A stretch of DNA of 64,000 nt, taken from Nonomuraea solani. GTDB lineage: Bacteria; Actinomycetota; Actinomycetes; Streptosporangiales; Streptosporangiaceae. Location: positions 62,001 through 126,000 of the forward strand of contig NZ_FNVT01000006.1 of assembly GCF_900108335.1 (NCBI RefSeq). The letters run 5' to 3'. The notes under the pieces were generated by a model. It was not told where the DNA came from, made no database searches, and saw only the letters and a program-made list of their open reading frames with translations. The position numbers and the translations under genes were made by a program. Within the stretch, counting starts at the first letter, position 1. Every line of letters starts with the position of its first letter. This document shows, piece after piece, positions 7,300 to 16,798 of the stretch.

Positions 7300-8427
7300 T
7301 CACGCCGGACGGCCGGCCAGGACCAGGGTCGCGGCGGAGGCGAACATCCCTCCGTTGCCCAGGACGACACTCACCTCCGCGCCCGGCACCTGGGCCGCCG
7401 CCTCGCCGCGCAACTGGCGTACCGACTCCTGGATGGCGAACATGCCGTACATCCCGGTGTGCGTGTACGACAGGCCGCCGCCGTTGGTGTTCATGGGCAG
7501 GCTGCCGCCCGGTGAGGTGTGGCCCTCGGCGATGAACGCCCCGGCCTCGCCGCGGCCGACGAAACCCAGGTCCTCCAGGCCGTAGATGGGCACGTGGGCG
7601 AAGGCGTCGTACACCATGAGGTGGTCGACGTCCGCGTGGCCGATCTTGGCCTCGGCGAACGCGGCCTCGCCCGACAGCCGGAACGCCTTCGAGGTGGTGA
7701 AGTCCTCCATCTGCGAGATGATCGGCGACTCGGCCGCCTCGCCCGAGCCCAGCAGGTAGACCGGCGAGCGGCGGGCCAGTTCCTCCGACGTGACGATCAG
7801 CGCGCCGCCGCCGTCGGTCACCAGGCAACACTCCAGCAGGTGGAACGGGTAGGCGACCAGGCGCGAGGCGAGGACGTCGTCCACCGTGATCAGGTCCCGG
7901 TACATCGCGCGCGGGTTCAGGTGGGCCCAGCGCCGCTGCGCCACCGCTACCTCGGCCAGTTGCTCGTGCGTGAGGCCGGTCTCCTTCATGTAGCGCAGCG
8001 CGGTGATGGTGAACGACGTCGCAGGCCCCGTCATCCCGTACGGCAGCTCGAACTGCCCCAGCAGCGAGTCCGGCCCCATCCCGAAGCGCCCGGCCCCGAC
8101 GCGCGACCTGCCCGACTCCCCATGGGTGATCAGCACCGTACGGCACATTCCGGCGCGGATCGCCGCGGCGGCGTGCCGCACGTGGAACAGGAACGACGAG
8201 CCGCCCACGCCCGTGCCGTCCAGCCAGGCCGGGGTGATGCCCAGGGCGTGGGCGATCTGGATCGGGCCGGGGGTGCCGACCGTGGCGACGCCGTCGATGT
8301 CGTGCTTGGTCATGCCGGCGTCGGCGAGCGCGTTCCTGGCGGCCTCCAGGTGGAGTCGCAGGGTGGAGTGGCCGGGGAGGCGGCCCACCTCGTCGGTCTC
8401 GGCGGCGCCCGCGATCACGATGCTCAT
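7300..8427 (-). CDS. thiolase-superfamily (lipid-transfer/Ltp2-like) protein lacking the catalytic Cys
   Basis: A 375-residue thiolase-fold protein starting at ATG 8427, which overlaps the DUF35 stop (ATGA). It shows the SCP2-thiolase layout, including LVTDGGGALIVTS and NTNGGGLSYTHTGMYG. The nucleophile region reads GVGGSSFLFH with no Cys, and the C-terminal Cys position reads NGGMFASAA. Thiolase chemistry is therefore doubtful. In the steroid side-chain pathway, Cys-less thiolase-like Ltp2 paired with a DUF35-containing partner performs retro-aldol cleavage. The same pairing here makes an aldolase role plausible. It is likely controlled by the operator upstream of the DUF35 gene. Confidence 0.85.
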   Translation of the reverse strand: MSIVIAGAAETDEVGRLPGHSTLRLHLEAARNALADAGMTKHDIDGVATVGTPGPIQIAHALGITPAWLDGTGVGGSSFLFHVRHAAAAIRAGMCRTVLITHGESGRSRVGAGRFGMGPDSLLGQFELPYGMTGPATSFTITALRYMKETGLTHEQLAEVAVAQRRWAHLNPRAMYRDLITVDDVLASRLVAYPFHLLECCLVTDGGGALIVTSEELARRSPVYLLGSGEAAESPIISQMEDFTTSKAFRLSGEAAFAEAKIGHADVDHLMVYDAFAHVPIYGLEDLGFVGRGEAGAFIAEGHTSPGGSLPMNTNGGGLSYTHTGMYGMFAIQESVRQLRGEAAAQVPGAEVSVVLGNGGMFASAATLVLAGRPA

Positions 8428-8831
8428 CGGGCGCCTCCGGCCGGTTCGAAGAGCGGCACGCAGACGTCGCCGCGCCGCTCGAACACCACCCGCAGCTCCA
8501 TGTCGAGCGGCAGGTTCTCGGGGAGGTTCTCGATTCCGACGATGTTGCTCATCATGCGCACGCCCTCCGCCAGCTCCACGACGGCGATCGCGTACGGGGC
8601 CTCGTCCTCGAAGCCGGGCGCGGGGCGGTGGTTGATCACGTAGGAGTAGAGGGTCGCGCGGCCGCTGGCTCGCACCCATTCGACCTGGTCGCCGCCGCAG
8701 TGGGGGCAGCTCGGCCGCGGGTAGAAGTAGTGCCGCTCACACGTCTGGCAGCGCTGGATCCGCAGCTCTCCCGCGGCCGTGCCGTCCCAGAACGGCCGGG
8801 TCTCGGGTGTTGGCCTAGGTGCCGGCTTCAT
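8424..8831 (-). CDS. DUF35 OB-fold/zinc-ribbon protein (thiolase-fold partner)
   Basis: A 135-residue protein with an N-terminal rubredoxin-like zinc ribbon (CQTC and CPHC, about 15 residues apart) and a C-terminal OB fold (YSYVINHRPAPGF, PYAIAVVEL). DUF35 proteins bind thiolase-fold enzymes and gate acyl-CoA access, as in ChsH2-Ltp2 and the archaeal HMG-CoA synthase complex. The 4-base overlap with the following thiolase-fold gene supports an obligate complex. A near-perfect copy of the 17-bp operator lies 20 bases before the ATG at 8831. Confidence 0.88.
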   Translation of the reverse strand: MKPAPRPTPETRPFWDGTAAGELRIQRCQTCERHYFYPRPSCPHCGGDQVEWVRASGRATLYSYVINHRPAPGFEDEAPYAIAVVELAEGVRMMSNIVGIENLPENLPLDMELRVVFERRGDVCVPLFEPAGGAR

Positions 8832-8850
8832 CGGCCTCCCCCATCTAGTT

Positions 8851-8867
8851 CTAGAATTACACTCTAG
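8851..8867. promoter_or_regulatory. predicted TetR operator 4
   Basis: CTAGAAT-TAC-ACTCTAG matches the consensus at 13 of 14 arm positions. It is flanked by additional CTAG half-sites at 8844-8847 and 8870-8873. It lies between the VOC gene stop and the DUF35 start, both on the minus strand, giving the DUF35/thiolase genes their own regulated promoter. Confidence 0.75.
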
Positions 8868-8886
8868 ATCTAGGGTTCGCGGGGAC

Positions 8887-9399
8887 TCAAGGGCTGGGCA
8901 CGCCGTTGCCGTTCCTGCCCCGGCCGCTCAGCACCTCCTCCAGGGCCGGGCGCGGCTCACCCGGCTCGCGCGGGCCCGGCTGGGCGAGCTGGATCAGCAC
9001 ACCGTGGGCCTCCTTGGGGTGCAGGAACACCTCCTGCCAGCGGGAGTCCGACCGATTGAGTCCGTGCAGGCGGTAGCCGCGGCCGGTCAGCCTGGCCACG
9101 GCCGCCTGGAGGTCGTTCACGTGGAAGTTCAGGTGGTGGACGCCGCCCCTGCCCCTGGTGAGCTCGAAGAAGCTGTCGAAGAACGTCGATCCGGCCAGCG
9201 GCTCCATCAACTCGACCTTGTTCCCGTTGGCGTAAGTGAGCTGCAGCGTGCGGTATCCGGCGACCCGATGGTCACCGCCGCCGCCCAGGTGCCGACCGCC
9301 GAGCAGATCGTGGTAGACGGGCAGCAGATCCCTGATCCGGGGAGCGGCCACGGCCGTGTGATCGAAGGACACTTCGAGGCCGTCCAGTTGCAGGTCCAC
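8887..9399 (-). CDS. VOC (glyoxalase/epimerase-like) family protein
   Basis: A 170-residue vicinal-oxygen-chelate protein. FDHTAVAAP at the start, VELMEPL, GGVHHLNFHVNDL and GVLIQLAQP give the paired beta-alpha-beta modules and the His/Glu metal-ligand pattern of methylmalonyl-CoA epimerase-like enzymes. An epimerase acting on a 2-methylacyl-CoA intermediate would fit the neighbouring beta-oxidation set, but this is inference. I prefer GTG 9399 (GAGGAG six bases upstream) over TTG 9423, which would have its Shine-Dalgarno inside the operator. A perfect operator copy begins 27 bases upstream. Confidence 0.8.
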   Translation of the reverse strand: MDLQLDGLEVSFDHTAVAAPRIRDLLPVYHDLLGGRHLGGGGDHRVAGYRTLQLTYANGNKVELMEPLAGSTFFDSFFELTRGRGGVHHLNFHVNDLQAAVARLTGRGYRLHGLNRSDSRWQEVFLHPKEAHGVLIQLAQPGPREPGEPRPALEEVLSGRGRNGNGVPSP

Positions 9400-9425
9400 G
9401 CGGGGCTCCTCACGCTGCGGCAATC

Positions 9426-9442
9426 CTAGAATTTCATTCTAG
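9426..9442. promoter_or_regulatory. predicted TetR operator 5 (perfect consensus)
   Basis: CTAGAAT-TTC-ATTCTAG is a perfect 7+7 inverted repeat with a 3-base spacer, the best copy in the window. It lies between the minus-strand VOC gene and the plus-strand MFS remnant/R2-like oxidase genes, so it can regulate both directions. Confidence 0.8.
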
Positions 9443-9446
9443 CCTC

Positions 9447-9936
9447 TTGACGTTCTCGATTGATCCGCGACTTCTCGCCGCGGCTGGGCGGGCCCAGGCG
9501 TTCGGCTGCTGGACCTGGGGACCCGGCGGCGCGAACATCCTGGCGGCCGCCATCGCCGGCCTGTCCCCCGAGCCGCGTGCCAGGATCCAGCGGGCCGCCA
9601 CCCAGGTCGTGGACCTCACGCGGCCGCTGTTCGGCCGGCGCGCGGTTCGGCGGCTCGCTCGGGGCCGCCTATGCCCCCTGGATGGCCAACTACTCCGAGG
9701 ACGCGGAGGACGCCGGCCCGCGGCTGCGGGGGATCGCCTGGGGGGTTGTTCGGGTTCCTCACCAAGAGCATCGCGGTGGTCGTTCCGCACGTGGTGGCGG
9801 CCACCGGCTGGCAGACGTGGCTGTTCGTGGCGCCGGGTTGTCTGGTCCTGTTCATCCCGGCGATCGTGCTGTTCAATGGGCCGTGGCGGCGCGCCGCCCG
9901 CACTCCAGCCGCAGTCGCCATCGGAGAGGCGGAAAG
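9447..9936 (+). pseudogene. degenerate MFS transporter (C-terminal half, frameshifted)
   Basis: Recognisable transporter segments occur in succession but in different frames. GPGGANILAAAIAGLSPEPRA lies in the frame of 9447, LGAAYAPWMANYSEDAEDAG in the frame of 9460, and FLTKSIAVVVPHVVAATGWQ followed by LVLFIPAIVLFNGPWRRAA in the frame of 9671. Together they resemble the last third of an MFS protein with at least two frameshifts and small deletions. The N-terminal part is missing. It directly follows operator 5, so this decayed transporter was probably once the first gene of the R2-like oxidase operon. Confidence 0.7.
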
Positions 9937-10899
9937 TTGACCAACCCGTCCTTCCCCGCGTTATCCCTTGTAGCCGACTCCGACCTGGCGGGGATTGGCG
10001 ACCTCGACATCGACGACGTGCTCACCTACCTGCACCGCGATCTCAAGCGCCTGCCCGGCTACATGGACCTCTACCGGCGCTACCTGCGCCAGCGGTGGGA
10101 CGTCTACGAGCTGGACTTCTCCCAGGACCTCGTGCACTGGCGCGAGCGTATGACGCAACGGGAGCGCGACGCGTTCGTGGCCATCTCCGCCGGGTTCCAT
10201 CATGGGGAACGGCAGGTGGAGGTGGAGCTGCCGGTGTTCATGATCGGCGGCTCCGAAGAGTCCAAGATCTACATGTCCAGCCAGATCGAGGACGAGGCCC
10301 GGCACACCGTGTTCTTCGACCGCTTCTACCGCGAGGTCGTCGGCCTGCCGGGCGACTCCGTGCAGGAGGTGCTGGACGCGTCCTTCGCGCACGTGTCGGA
10401 GACGTTCGTGGGGCCGTTCGGGTTGCTGGCGTACCAGGCCGACGAACTGCGCAGGGACCCCGAGGACGCGGCCGCCCGCGTACGGTACGGCACCACCTAC
10501 TTCCTCTGGATCGAGGGCGTGCTGGCGCTGTCCGTCATGAAGATCACGCTGACCTACTGCCGGCAGCGCGGGCTCCTGCCCGGCTACTACACCGGCTTCA
10601 CCGCCACGTGCCGCGACGAGGCCCGGCATGTCCAGTTCGGGATGCGGTTCCTGCGCGACTCCGTACGGGAGGATCCCCGGCTGCTGCTCCAGATCCACGA
10701 GACACTCCGTACGATCCTGGCCATCAACAGCGCCACCAGCCGGCAACTCGAACTGGAGTCGCTGGGCTGGACGCCGGAGGAGGTCAAACGGCTCATGATC
10801 CGCCAACTGCGGATGAAGCTGTCGGACGTGGGCATCGCGATCCCGCCGGACATCCAGGAGAAGATCGACCGCATCGAACCGGAGCTCGCCGGAGGCTGA
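9937..10899 (+). CDS. R2-like ligand-binding oxidase (R2lox, Mn/Fe family)
   Basis: About 320 residues from TTG 9937. It has a ferritin-like fold related to ribonucleotide reductase R2. All six metal ligands of the R2lox family can be placed: Glu91, Glu120, His123, Glu193, Glu228 and His231. Val94 and Tyr188 occupy the positions of the family's Tyr-Val ether cross-link. R2lox proteins bind a long-chain fatty-acid-like ligand and oxidise C-H bonds; the native substrate is unknown. No R1 gene is nearby. The SCP2-like gene starts 3 bases after its stop. Context and the upstream operator suggest a role in the acyl-CoA catabolic regulon. Confidence 0.88.
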   Translation: MTNPSFPALSLVADSDLAGIGDLDIDDVLTYLHRDLKRLPGYMDLYRRYLRQRWDVYELDFSQDLVHWRERMTQRERDAFVAISAGFHHGERQVEVELPVFMIGGSEESKIYMSSQIEDEARHTVFFDRFYREVVGLPGDSVQEVLDASFAHVSETFVGPFGLLAYQADELRRDPEDAAARVRYGTTYFLWIEGVLALSVMKITLTYCRQRGLLPGYYTGFTATCRDEARHVQFGMRFLRDSVREDPRLLLQIHETLRTILAINSATSRQLELESLGWTPEEVKRLMIRQLRMKLSDVGIAIPPDIQEKIDRIEPELAGG

Positions 10900-10902
10900 C
10901 GC

Positions 10903-11313
10903 ATGCGCTTCTTCACCCCGGAGTGGGCCGAGGCCGCCCGTGCCGCCGTGGACGCCGGTCCCGTCCAGGAGGGCAAACTGCCGTCGTATTGGACCTGGAT
11001 CGAACGAGCCCGCACCGGTTACACGGCCACGTGGGCACTGGGGGTGCGGGAGACGGGCGCCTACCTGGTGCTGACCTGGAAGGACGGCAAGTGCGTCGAG
11101 GCGGAGATCACCTCCGACCCGGCCGCGGCCGACTTCGTGCTGGCGGCCGGGGAGACCACCTGGGCGGACCTGCGGAACGGGGGCGACCCTGGGCGGGCGG
11201 TGATGTATCGGGGGGTGCGGCTTGAGCGGGGGGAGGTGCTGGCGTTCTTCCGGGTCATCTACTTCTTCATAGAGTCCCTCGCCACCCTGTCCCGCATCCC
11301 CGCAGCAGCTTAG
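10903..11313 (+). CDS. SCP2-like sterol/lipid carrier protein
   Basis: A 136-residue protein. The strand pattern WALGVRETGAYLVLTWKDG, then AEITSDPAAADFVLAAGETT and AVMYRGVRLERGEVLAFF, fits the SCP2 sterol-carrier fold, which binds hydrophobic ligands in a tunnel. No catalytic residues are expected. It begins 3 bases after the R2-like oxidase stop and is surely cotranscribed with it, so it may deliver or sequester the oxidase's lipid ligand. The family call is by pattern only; a search would be decisive. Confidence 0.65.
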   Translation: MRFFTPEWAEAARAAVDAGPVQEGKLPSYWTWIERARTGYTATWALGVRETGAYLVLTWKDGKCVEAEITSDPAAADFVLAAGETTWADLRNGGDPGRAVMYRGVRLERGEVLAFFRVIYFFIESLATLSRIPAAA

Positions 11314-11637
11314 AAGCCCACCCGTCGAAGACACCACGAAGAACGCTTCCCTGCCACACCGAGAGGCGCCTCCCTGGCGCACCGCAGAGATCGGCGCACC
11401 TCGACCAGCGCCGCCTGACGGGGCGATGCGGTCACTCCGCGACCAGCCAGACCCCCAGCAGAGCGTCGTCACCGCATCAACCGACGACAGGGCGGCGGCC
11501 CATCACCGACCACCCAGACGGCCAACGATCCAGCCGTAACGGCGGCCGACCCTGTGCGGGTCAGCCGCCGTCACCCTGGAGGCCCTCAGCCACGGACGCC
11601 GGGTGGCGTGCCGCCGGCCTGCCGTACAAGATGAAAA
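11314..11637. other. intergenic, no gene seen
   Basis: This 324-bp gap lies between two convergent genes. Apart from the hairpin at 11539-11571, I see no credible coding sequence or regulatory motif. Confidence 0.6.
11539..11571. terminator. hairpin between convergent genes
   Basis: ACGGCGGC and GACCC (11539-11552) pair with GGGTC and GCCGCCGT (11558-11571) around a 5-base loop, with one C-A mismatch. No T tract follows, as is common in actinobacteria. It could end both the SCP2-like and the ettA transcripts. Confidence 0.5.
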
Positions 11638-13302
<1,665 letters not shown>

Positions 13303-13527
13303 GTCCTCTAGCTTAGGGGCTCCCAACCCAGGCTTCCGCCGCTCCTCCCGACAAGCCCTTGTACGCCACCGCGCCCGGCCCTCCGCTCCCTCACCCCTCT
13401 ACTCCCCCCAGCACCTTCCCCCTCACAGGCAGCTCCCCTCAAAGCCCCTCCACCCCACAAACCACCCTGCCCTCGTACCACCTCGCCCCGAAGCACCCCG
13501 GCGAAGGACCGATGCCGCTAGGAGGCG

Positions 13528-13683
13528 AGGCCAGAACGTAAGGCCAGGACGTGAGGCCGGGACGTGAGGCCGGGACGTAACGCCAGGACCTGTGGCCGGG
13601 ACGCGAGGCCAAGACCTGTGGCCGGAAGGTGCGATCAGGACGTGAGGCCGGAAGGCGCGGCCAGGACCTGAGACGAGGACGTG
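13528..13683. repeat. 13-bp tandem repeat array
   Basis: Twelve consecutive imperfect 13-bp units of the type AGGCCGGGACGTG run from 13528 to 13683, with units 2-4 nearly identical. The 13-bp period is not a multiple of three and no gene spans it. Degenerate continuation (units such as GGGCCTGAGCAC) extends to about 13820. It lies downstream of the diguanylate cyclase gene and upstream of ettA. Confidence 0.75.
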
Positions 13684-13871
13684 GGATCAGACCTGGGGCC
13701 CCGAGCATGGGCCCAGGCACGGGGCCTGAGCACGGGGCCAGGCACGAGGCCTGAGCACGGGCCCCAGGCATGGGGCCATGCTCCGAGCCAAGGCATGGAC
13801 CGGAGCATGAGCCCAGGCACGAGATCAGTGAGTGACGGATCAGAGGGTGCGAGCCAGAGGGTGCCGGGCCC

Positions 13872-14100
13872 GCAGGTGGTGGACCCGAAAGCGGCGCACT
13901 CGAAAGCGGGCAGCGGATCCGAAGACGGCGCAGCCGGTCCGAGTGCGGCGCAGCCGAAAGCGGTGGCGGACCCGCGGAGGGCAGACCCGCCAGCAGCGGA
14001 CGCGAAAGCGGCGGAAGACCCGCAGACGGCGGACCCGAGTGCGGTGGCGGGCCCGCGGACAGTGGGTCCGAAAGTGGTGGCGGGCCCGAGTGGACGGGCC
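13872..14100. repeat. 15/18-bp imperfect GC-rich repeat
   Basis: About a dozen diverged units built on GCGGACCCGAAAGCG, alternating 15 and 18 bp, fill this stretch. A plus-strand frame through it would encode an Ala/Asp/Pro-rich repeat (ADPxAA), but it has no plausible start signal and runs into the antisense of the diguanylate cyclase gene. I treat it as non-coding repeat. The rest of 13303-14135 holds no recognisable gene. Confidence 0.55.
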
Positions 14101-14135
14101 TCGATGAAGGTGGGCGGAGGGCCGGAAGTGGCGGG

Positions 14136-15428
14136 TCAGGGGGTGGGGTCGTTGGGGAGGGGGCGGGGTGGGAGTTGGACGGCGGGGATGCAGATGCGGT
14201 CGCGGCCCAGTTCTTTGGCGCGGTAGAGGGCCAGGTCGGCGGCGGTCAGCAGGTCGATGAGGTCGTCGCCGTGGACGCTCATCAGCGCCACCCCGGCCGA
14301 GATCGTGATTCTGATGAGGGTGTCGTCGACGGGGATGGCCATGTGACCGATGCGATTGCGCAGACGTTCGGCGACCCGGCGGGCCTCGTCTATGTCGGCG
14401 CCGGGCAGGAGGACGACGAACTCCTCACCCCCGAAACGCCCCACCACGTCGTAGTCGCGTAGCTGGCTGCGCAGTGTCGAGGCCACCCCCACAAGGACCT
14501 GGTCGCCCACCAGATGGCCGTGGGCGTCGTTGACGCGCTTGAAGTGGTCGATGTCGATGATCAGTAGCGCCAGGGTGTCACCGGTGCGGCGGGCACGGAC
14601 TATCTCGGTGTCGGCCTCGCGCTGCCAGGCGGCGGCGTTCAGCAGACCGGTCTTGGCGTCGGTACGGGCCGCCGCCTGGAGCTGGGCGTGCAGGAGGCTG
14701 CGCTGCAGCAGCACCACCGGCGGCAAAGCGAGGATGAGCAGGGCCAGGTTGAGCCCGCAGCCGATCGACACCGTGACGCCCAGGCAGAGCTCCACGATGT
14801 CCAGCAGCACGCTCTCTCTGTTCCACAGAACCTCCCGCCAGGTCATGTCGGGGTCGGCGGTGTGGGCGGCGATGGCGATGAGGGTGATGTTGAGCAGGGA
14901 GAACAGTACGGCGGCCGCCACCGCGACGAGGATCGGCGGCCCACTCCCCTGCGACAGCACCCATGGGTCATCGACGAACAGATGGAACACGACGGAGGCC
15001 GTGCACCCGGCCAGGCCGATGGCCGCCGAGCTGAACACCCTCCGGTAGAGCACCGTCGCCCGCACTCGCACCTGGAGCAGGATCTGCAGCACGATCGGGG
15101 CAAAAAGGGCATAGACCGGCGGCAGGAGCAGCGCCACCGGCAACCACCAAGCGGACAGCAGGTCACGCGAGACACCGGCGGGCATGCCCAGACGCCTGGT
15201 GGCCTCGATGCACACGGCGCCACAGCCCATGAGGGCGCCGAACGTGAGCGCGTCCCGCCAATGGAAATCGGTCGACGCCGTGAACATCACGATCGCAGCG
15301 ACATCAAGCGCCACGATCGCGCACAAGTAGACCACAAGCGGACGGCGTTGCCCGAGCAACGGCCAGCGGCCAGCAAGAGTTGACACACCGTCGCGAGACT
15401 TGATCGAGGCGTGACTGGTCACCGCCAT
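14136..15428 (-). CDS. membrane diguanylate cyclase (GGDEF domain)
   Basis: A 430-residue protein starting at ATG 15428, preceded by AGGGAGGGG. The N-terminal half has several hydrophobic segments (a MASE-like sensor of about six helices). The C-terminal GGDEF domain contains the active-site variant GGEEF at about residues 333-337. An RDYD inhibitory-site motif (RxxD) lies exactly five residues before it. It should synthesise cyclic di-GMP from GTP at the membrane with product feedback inhibition. No EAL domain is present. The gene stands alone between two repeat-rich non-coding regions. Confidence 0.92.
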   Translation of the reverse strand: MAVTSHASIKSRDGVSTLAGRWPLLGQRRPLVVYLCAIVALDVAAIVMFTASTDFHWRDALTFGALMGCGAVCIEATRRLGMPAGVSRDLLSAWWLPVALLLPPVYALFAPIVLQILLQVRVRATVLYRRVFSSAAIGLAGCTASVVFHLFVDDPWVLSQGSGPPILVAVAAAVLFSLLNITLIAIAAHTADPDMTWREVLWNRESVLLDIVELCLGVTVSIGCGLNLALLILALPPVVLLQRSLLHAQLQAAARTDAKTGLLNAAAWQREADTEIVRARRTGDTLALLIIDIDHFKRVNDAHGHLVGDQVLVGVASTLRSQLRDYDVVGRFGGEEFVVLLPGADIDEARRVAERLRNRIGHMAIPVDDTLIRITISAGVALMSVHGDDLIDLLTAADLALYRAKELGRDRICIPAVQLPPRPLPNDPTP

Positions 15429-16020
15429 CCCGTCCCCTCCCTGACTAACGATGTGTAACACAATAATTGCGGAGTGTGCGTTGTGCGATGGGAACCGCTA
15501 CGTTGGCAATGACTACACCTGCTCACTCCACGAGCGGGCCGTGCTGGAAAGCCGTGCTGGAAAGGAGCAGCCATGGTGCGGGGCGTGACCTGGACCTGAC
15601 AGATGCTCTAGCCATCTGCCGTGGGCAACACACCATCGGTCGTCCCTCGGGGTGAATAACGGGACCTGGCCGATGCCCCCTCCCCCCTCCTCCTGCCCGG
15701 CTCTCCGCGCTCCTTTCCCGTCCGGTGTCGACAACGACGGGTGAATATCGGCCGTCGTCGACATCCGGCTCTCCTGCTCTTCCTTCTGCCGCTCGTGGTG
15801 GATCTTCAACGTCTCTTCCTGAGGAAACGTCTCTTCTTTGAGGAACGCCTCTTCCTGAGGGCCTGACAGCCTGCTACTCGGATCGCCGTGACTCCGGGCT
15901 GCGATCTCGACTGCGGCCCCTGCCGCAGTCTCGGCCCCAACCCGGGCTGCGGCTTCAATCCCAGCCCTGTGCTGCGACTCCATGCTGCGGCCGTGGGCCG
16001 TGGGCCTTGGGCCTTGGGTT

Positions 16021-16070
16021 GCGGCCGTGGGTGGCGGCCGTGGGTGGCGGCCGTGGGTGGCGGCCGTGGG
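16021..16070. repeat. 13-bp tandem repeat (3.8 copies)
   Basis: Three perfect copies of GCGGCCGTGGGTG at 16021-16059 are followed by a partial fourth copy. The unit length equals that of the array at 13528-13683 on the other side of the diguanylate cyclase gene, though the unit sequence differs. Confidence 0.7.
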
Positions 16071-16214
16071 ACTTGGGTTGCAGCCTTGGGTGGCGGTTGC
16101 AATCTCGACTGCGGCTGAGGTTGAGGGTCTGATCTCGGCCCCAAGCTGCGGCCGTGGCCCCGGGCTGAGATCCCGACCGCGCCCTGCCGCGACCCTGGCC
16201 CTGACCCGACCGCA

Positions 16215-16292
16215 CTGCGGCTGCGGCTGCGGCTGCGGCTGCGGCTGCGGCTGCGGCTGCGGCTGCGGCTGCGGCTGCGGCTGCGGCTGCGG
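16215..16292. repeat. perfect hexanucleotide microsatellite (CTGCGG)13
   Basis: Thirteen uninterrupted copies of CTGCGG occupy 78 bases. Perfect arrays of this length are prone to slipped-strand length change. It lies in non-coding DNA between the diguanylate cyclase and ssb genes. Confidence 0.9.
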
Positions 16293-16798
16293 ATCGTCGC
16301 CGTTTGGGTTGCGCCCTCGCAACACTTCCCCCGGGCTCCAGGAACAATCCGCCGGCCCCGAGCCCGGTTTCCGGGATTGTCTCTTTCGGCCGCCGACCGG
16401 CTTCGGGCCTGGGGTTAGGGGTGTCTGGAGTCTCGGGGTCTGGGGCAGTCACTGGCTCGGGGTCCTAGCACGGTCACCGCCTCGAATCCAGGGCGGCCAC
16501 TGCCTCCTCGGGTCCGGGGTCGGTCACCGCCTCGGGTTCAGGGCGGCCGGTGCCTCGCGTCCAGGGCGACCGGTGGCCTTGCTTCTTGGCCGGTCGCTGG
16601 CCACGCCGGTCGCCGGCCTCGGTCTAAAGCGGTCATTGCCCTCGGGTCTGGCTGGCTGGGGTTGGCGTCGTTGGTCTGCGTGACTGATGGTCGGCTTCCT
16701 GTTGGAGTTGGGAGGTTTCTGGCCCGTGGGGCTGGGGCTCTTTGATGGAGGCTGAGGGGGGAGGGGCACCGGGTTGGGGTGGTGCCCCTCTTGGAGGG

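Larger units (their letters stand above)
15429..16798. other. 1.37-kb repeat-rich intergenic region
   Basis: No convincing gene occurs here. Long open frames on both strands arise from GC-rich simple repeats. The minus-strand frame 15513-16325, for example, is essentially a (Pro-Gln)n run followed by low-complexity sequence. The region holds a hexanucleotide array (16215-16292), a 13-bp array (16021-16070) and diverged 23-27 bp units at about 16465-16590. A promoter for the diguanylate cyclase gene probably lies near 15430-15500. Confidence 0.6.

Noticed and set aside
9961..11472. 503-codon minus-strand frame
   Set aside because: Antisense of the R2-like oxidase and SCP2-like genes, both of which show conserved residues.
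13681..14226. Plus-strand frame of 181 codons with ADPxAA-like repeats
   Set aside because: It begins in the 13-bp non-coding array and ends antisense within the diguanylate cyclase gene; no credible start.
15513..16325. Minus-strand frame of 270 codons with a (Pro-Gln)n tract
   Set aside because: The frame is created by the CTGCGG microsatellite and GC-rich simple repeats; no ribosome-binding site, no domain, and the non-triplet 13-bp repeat runs through it.
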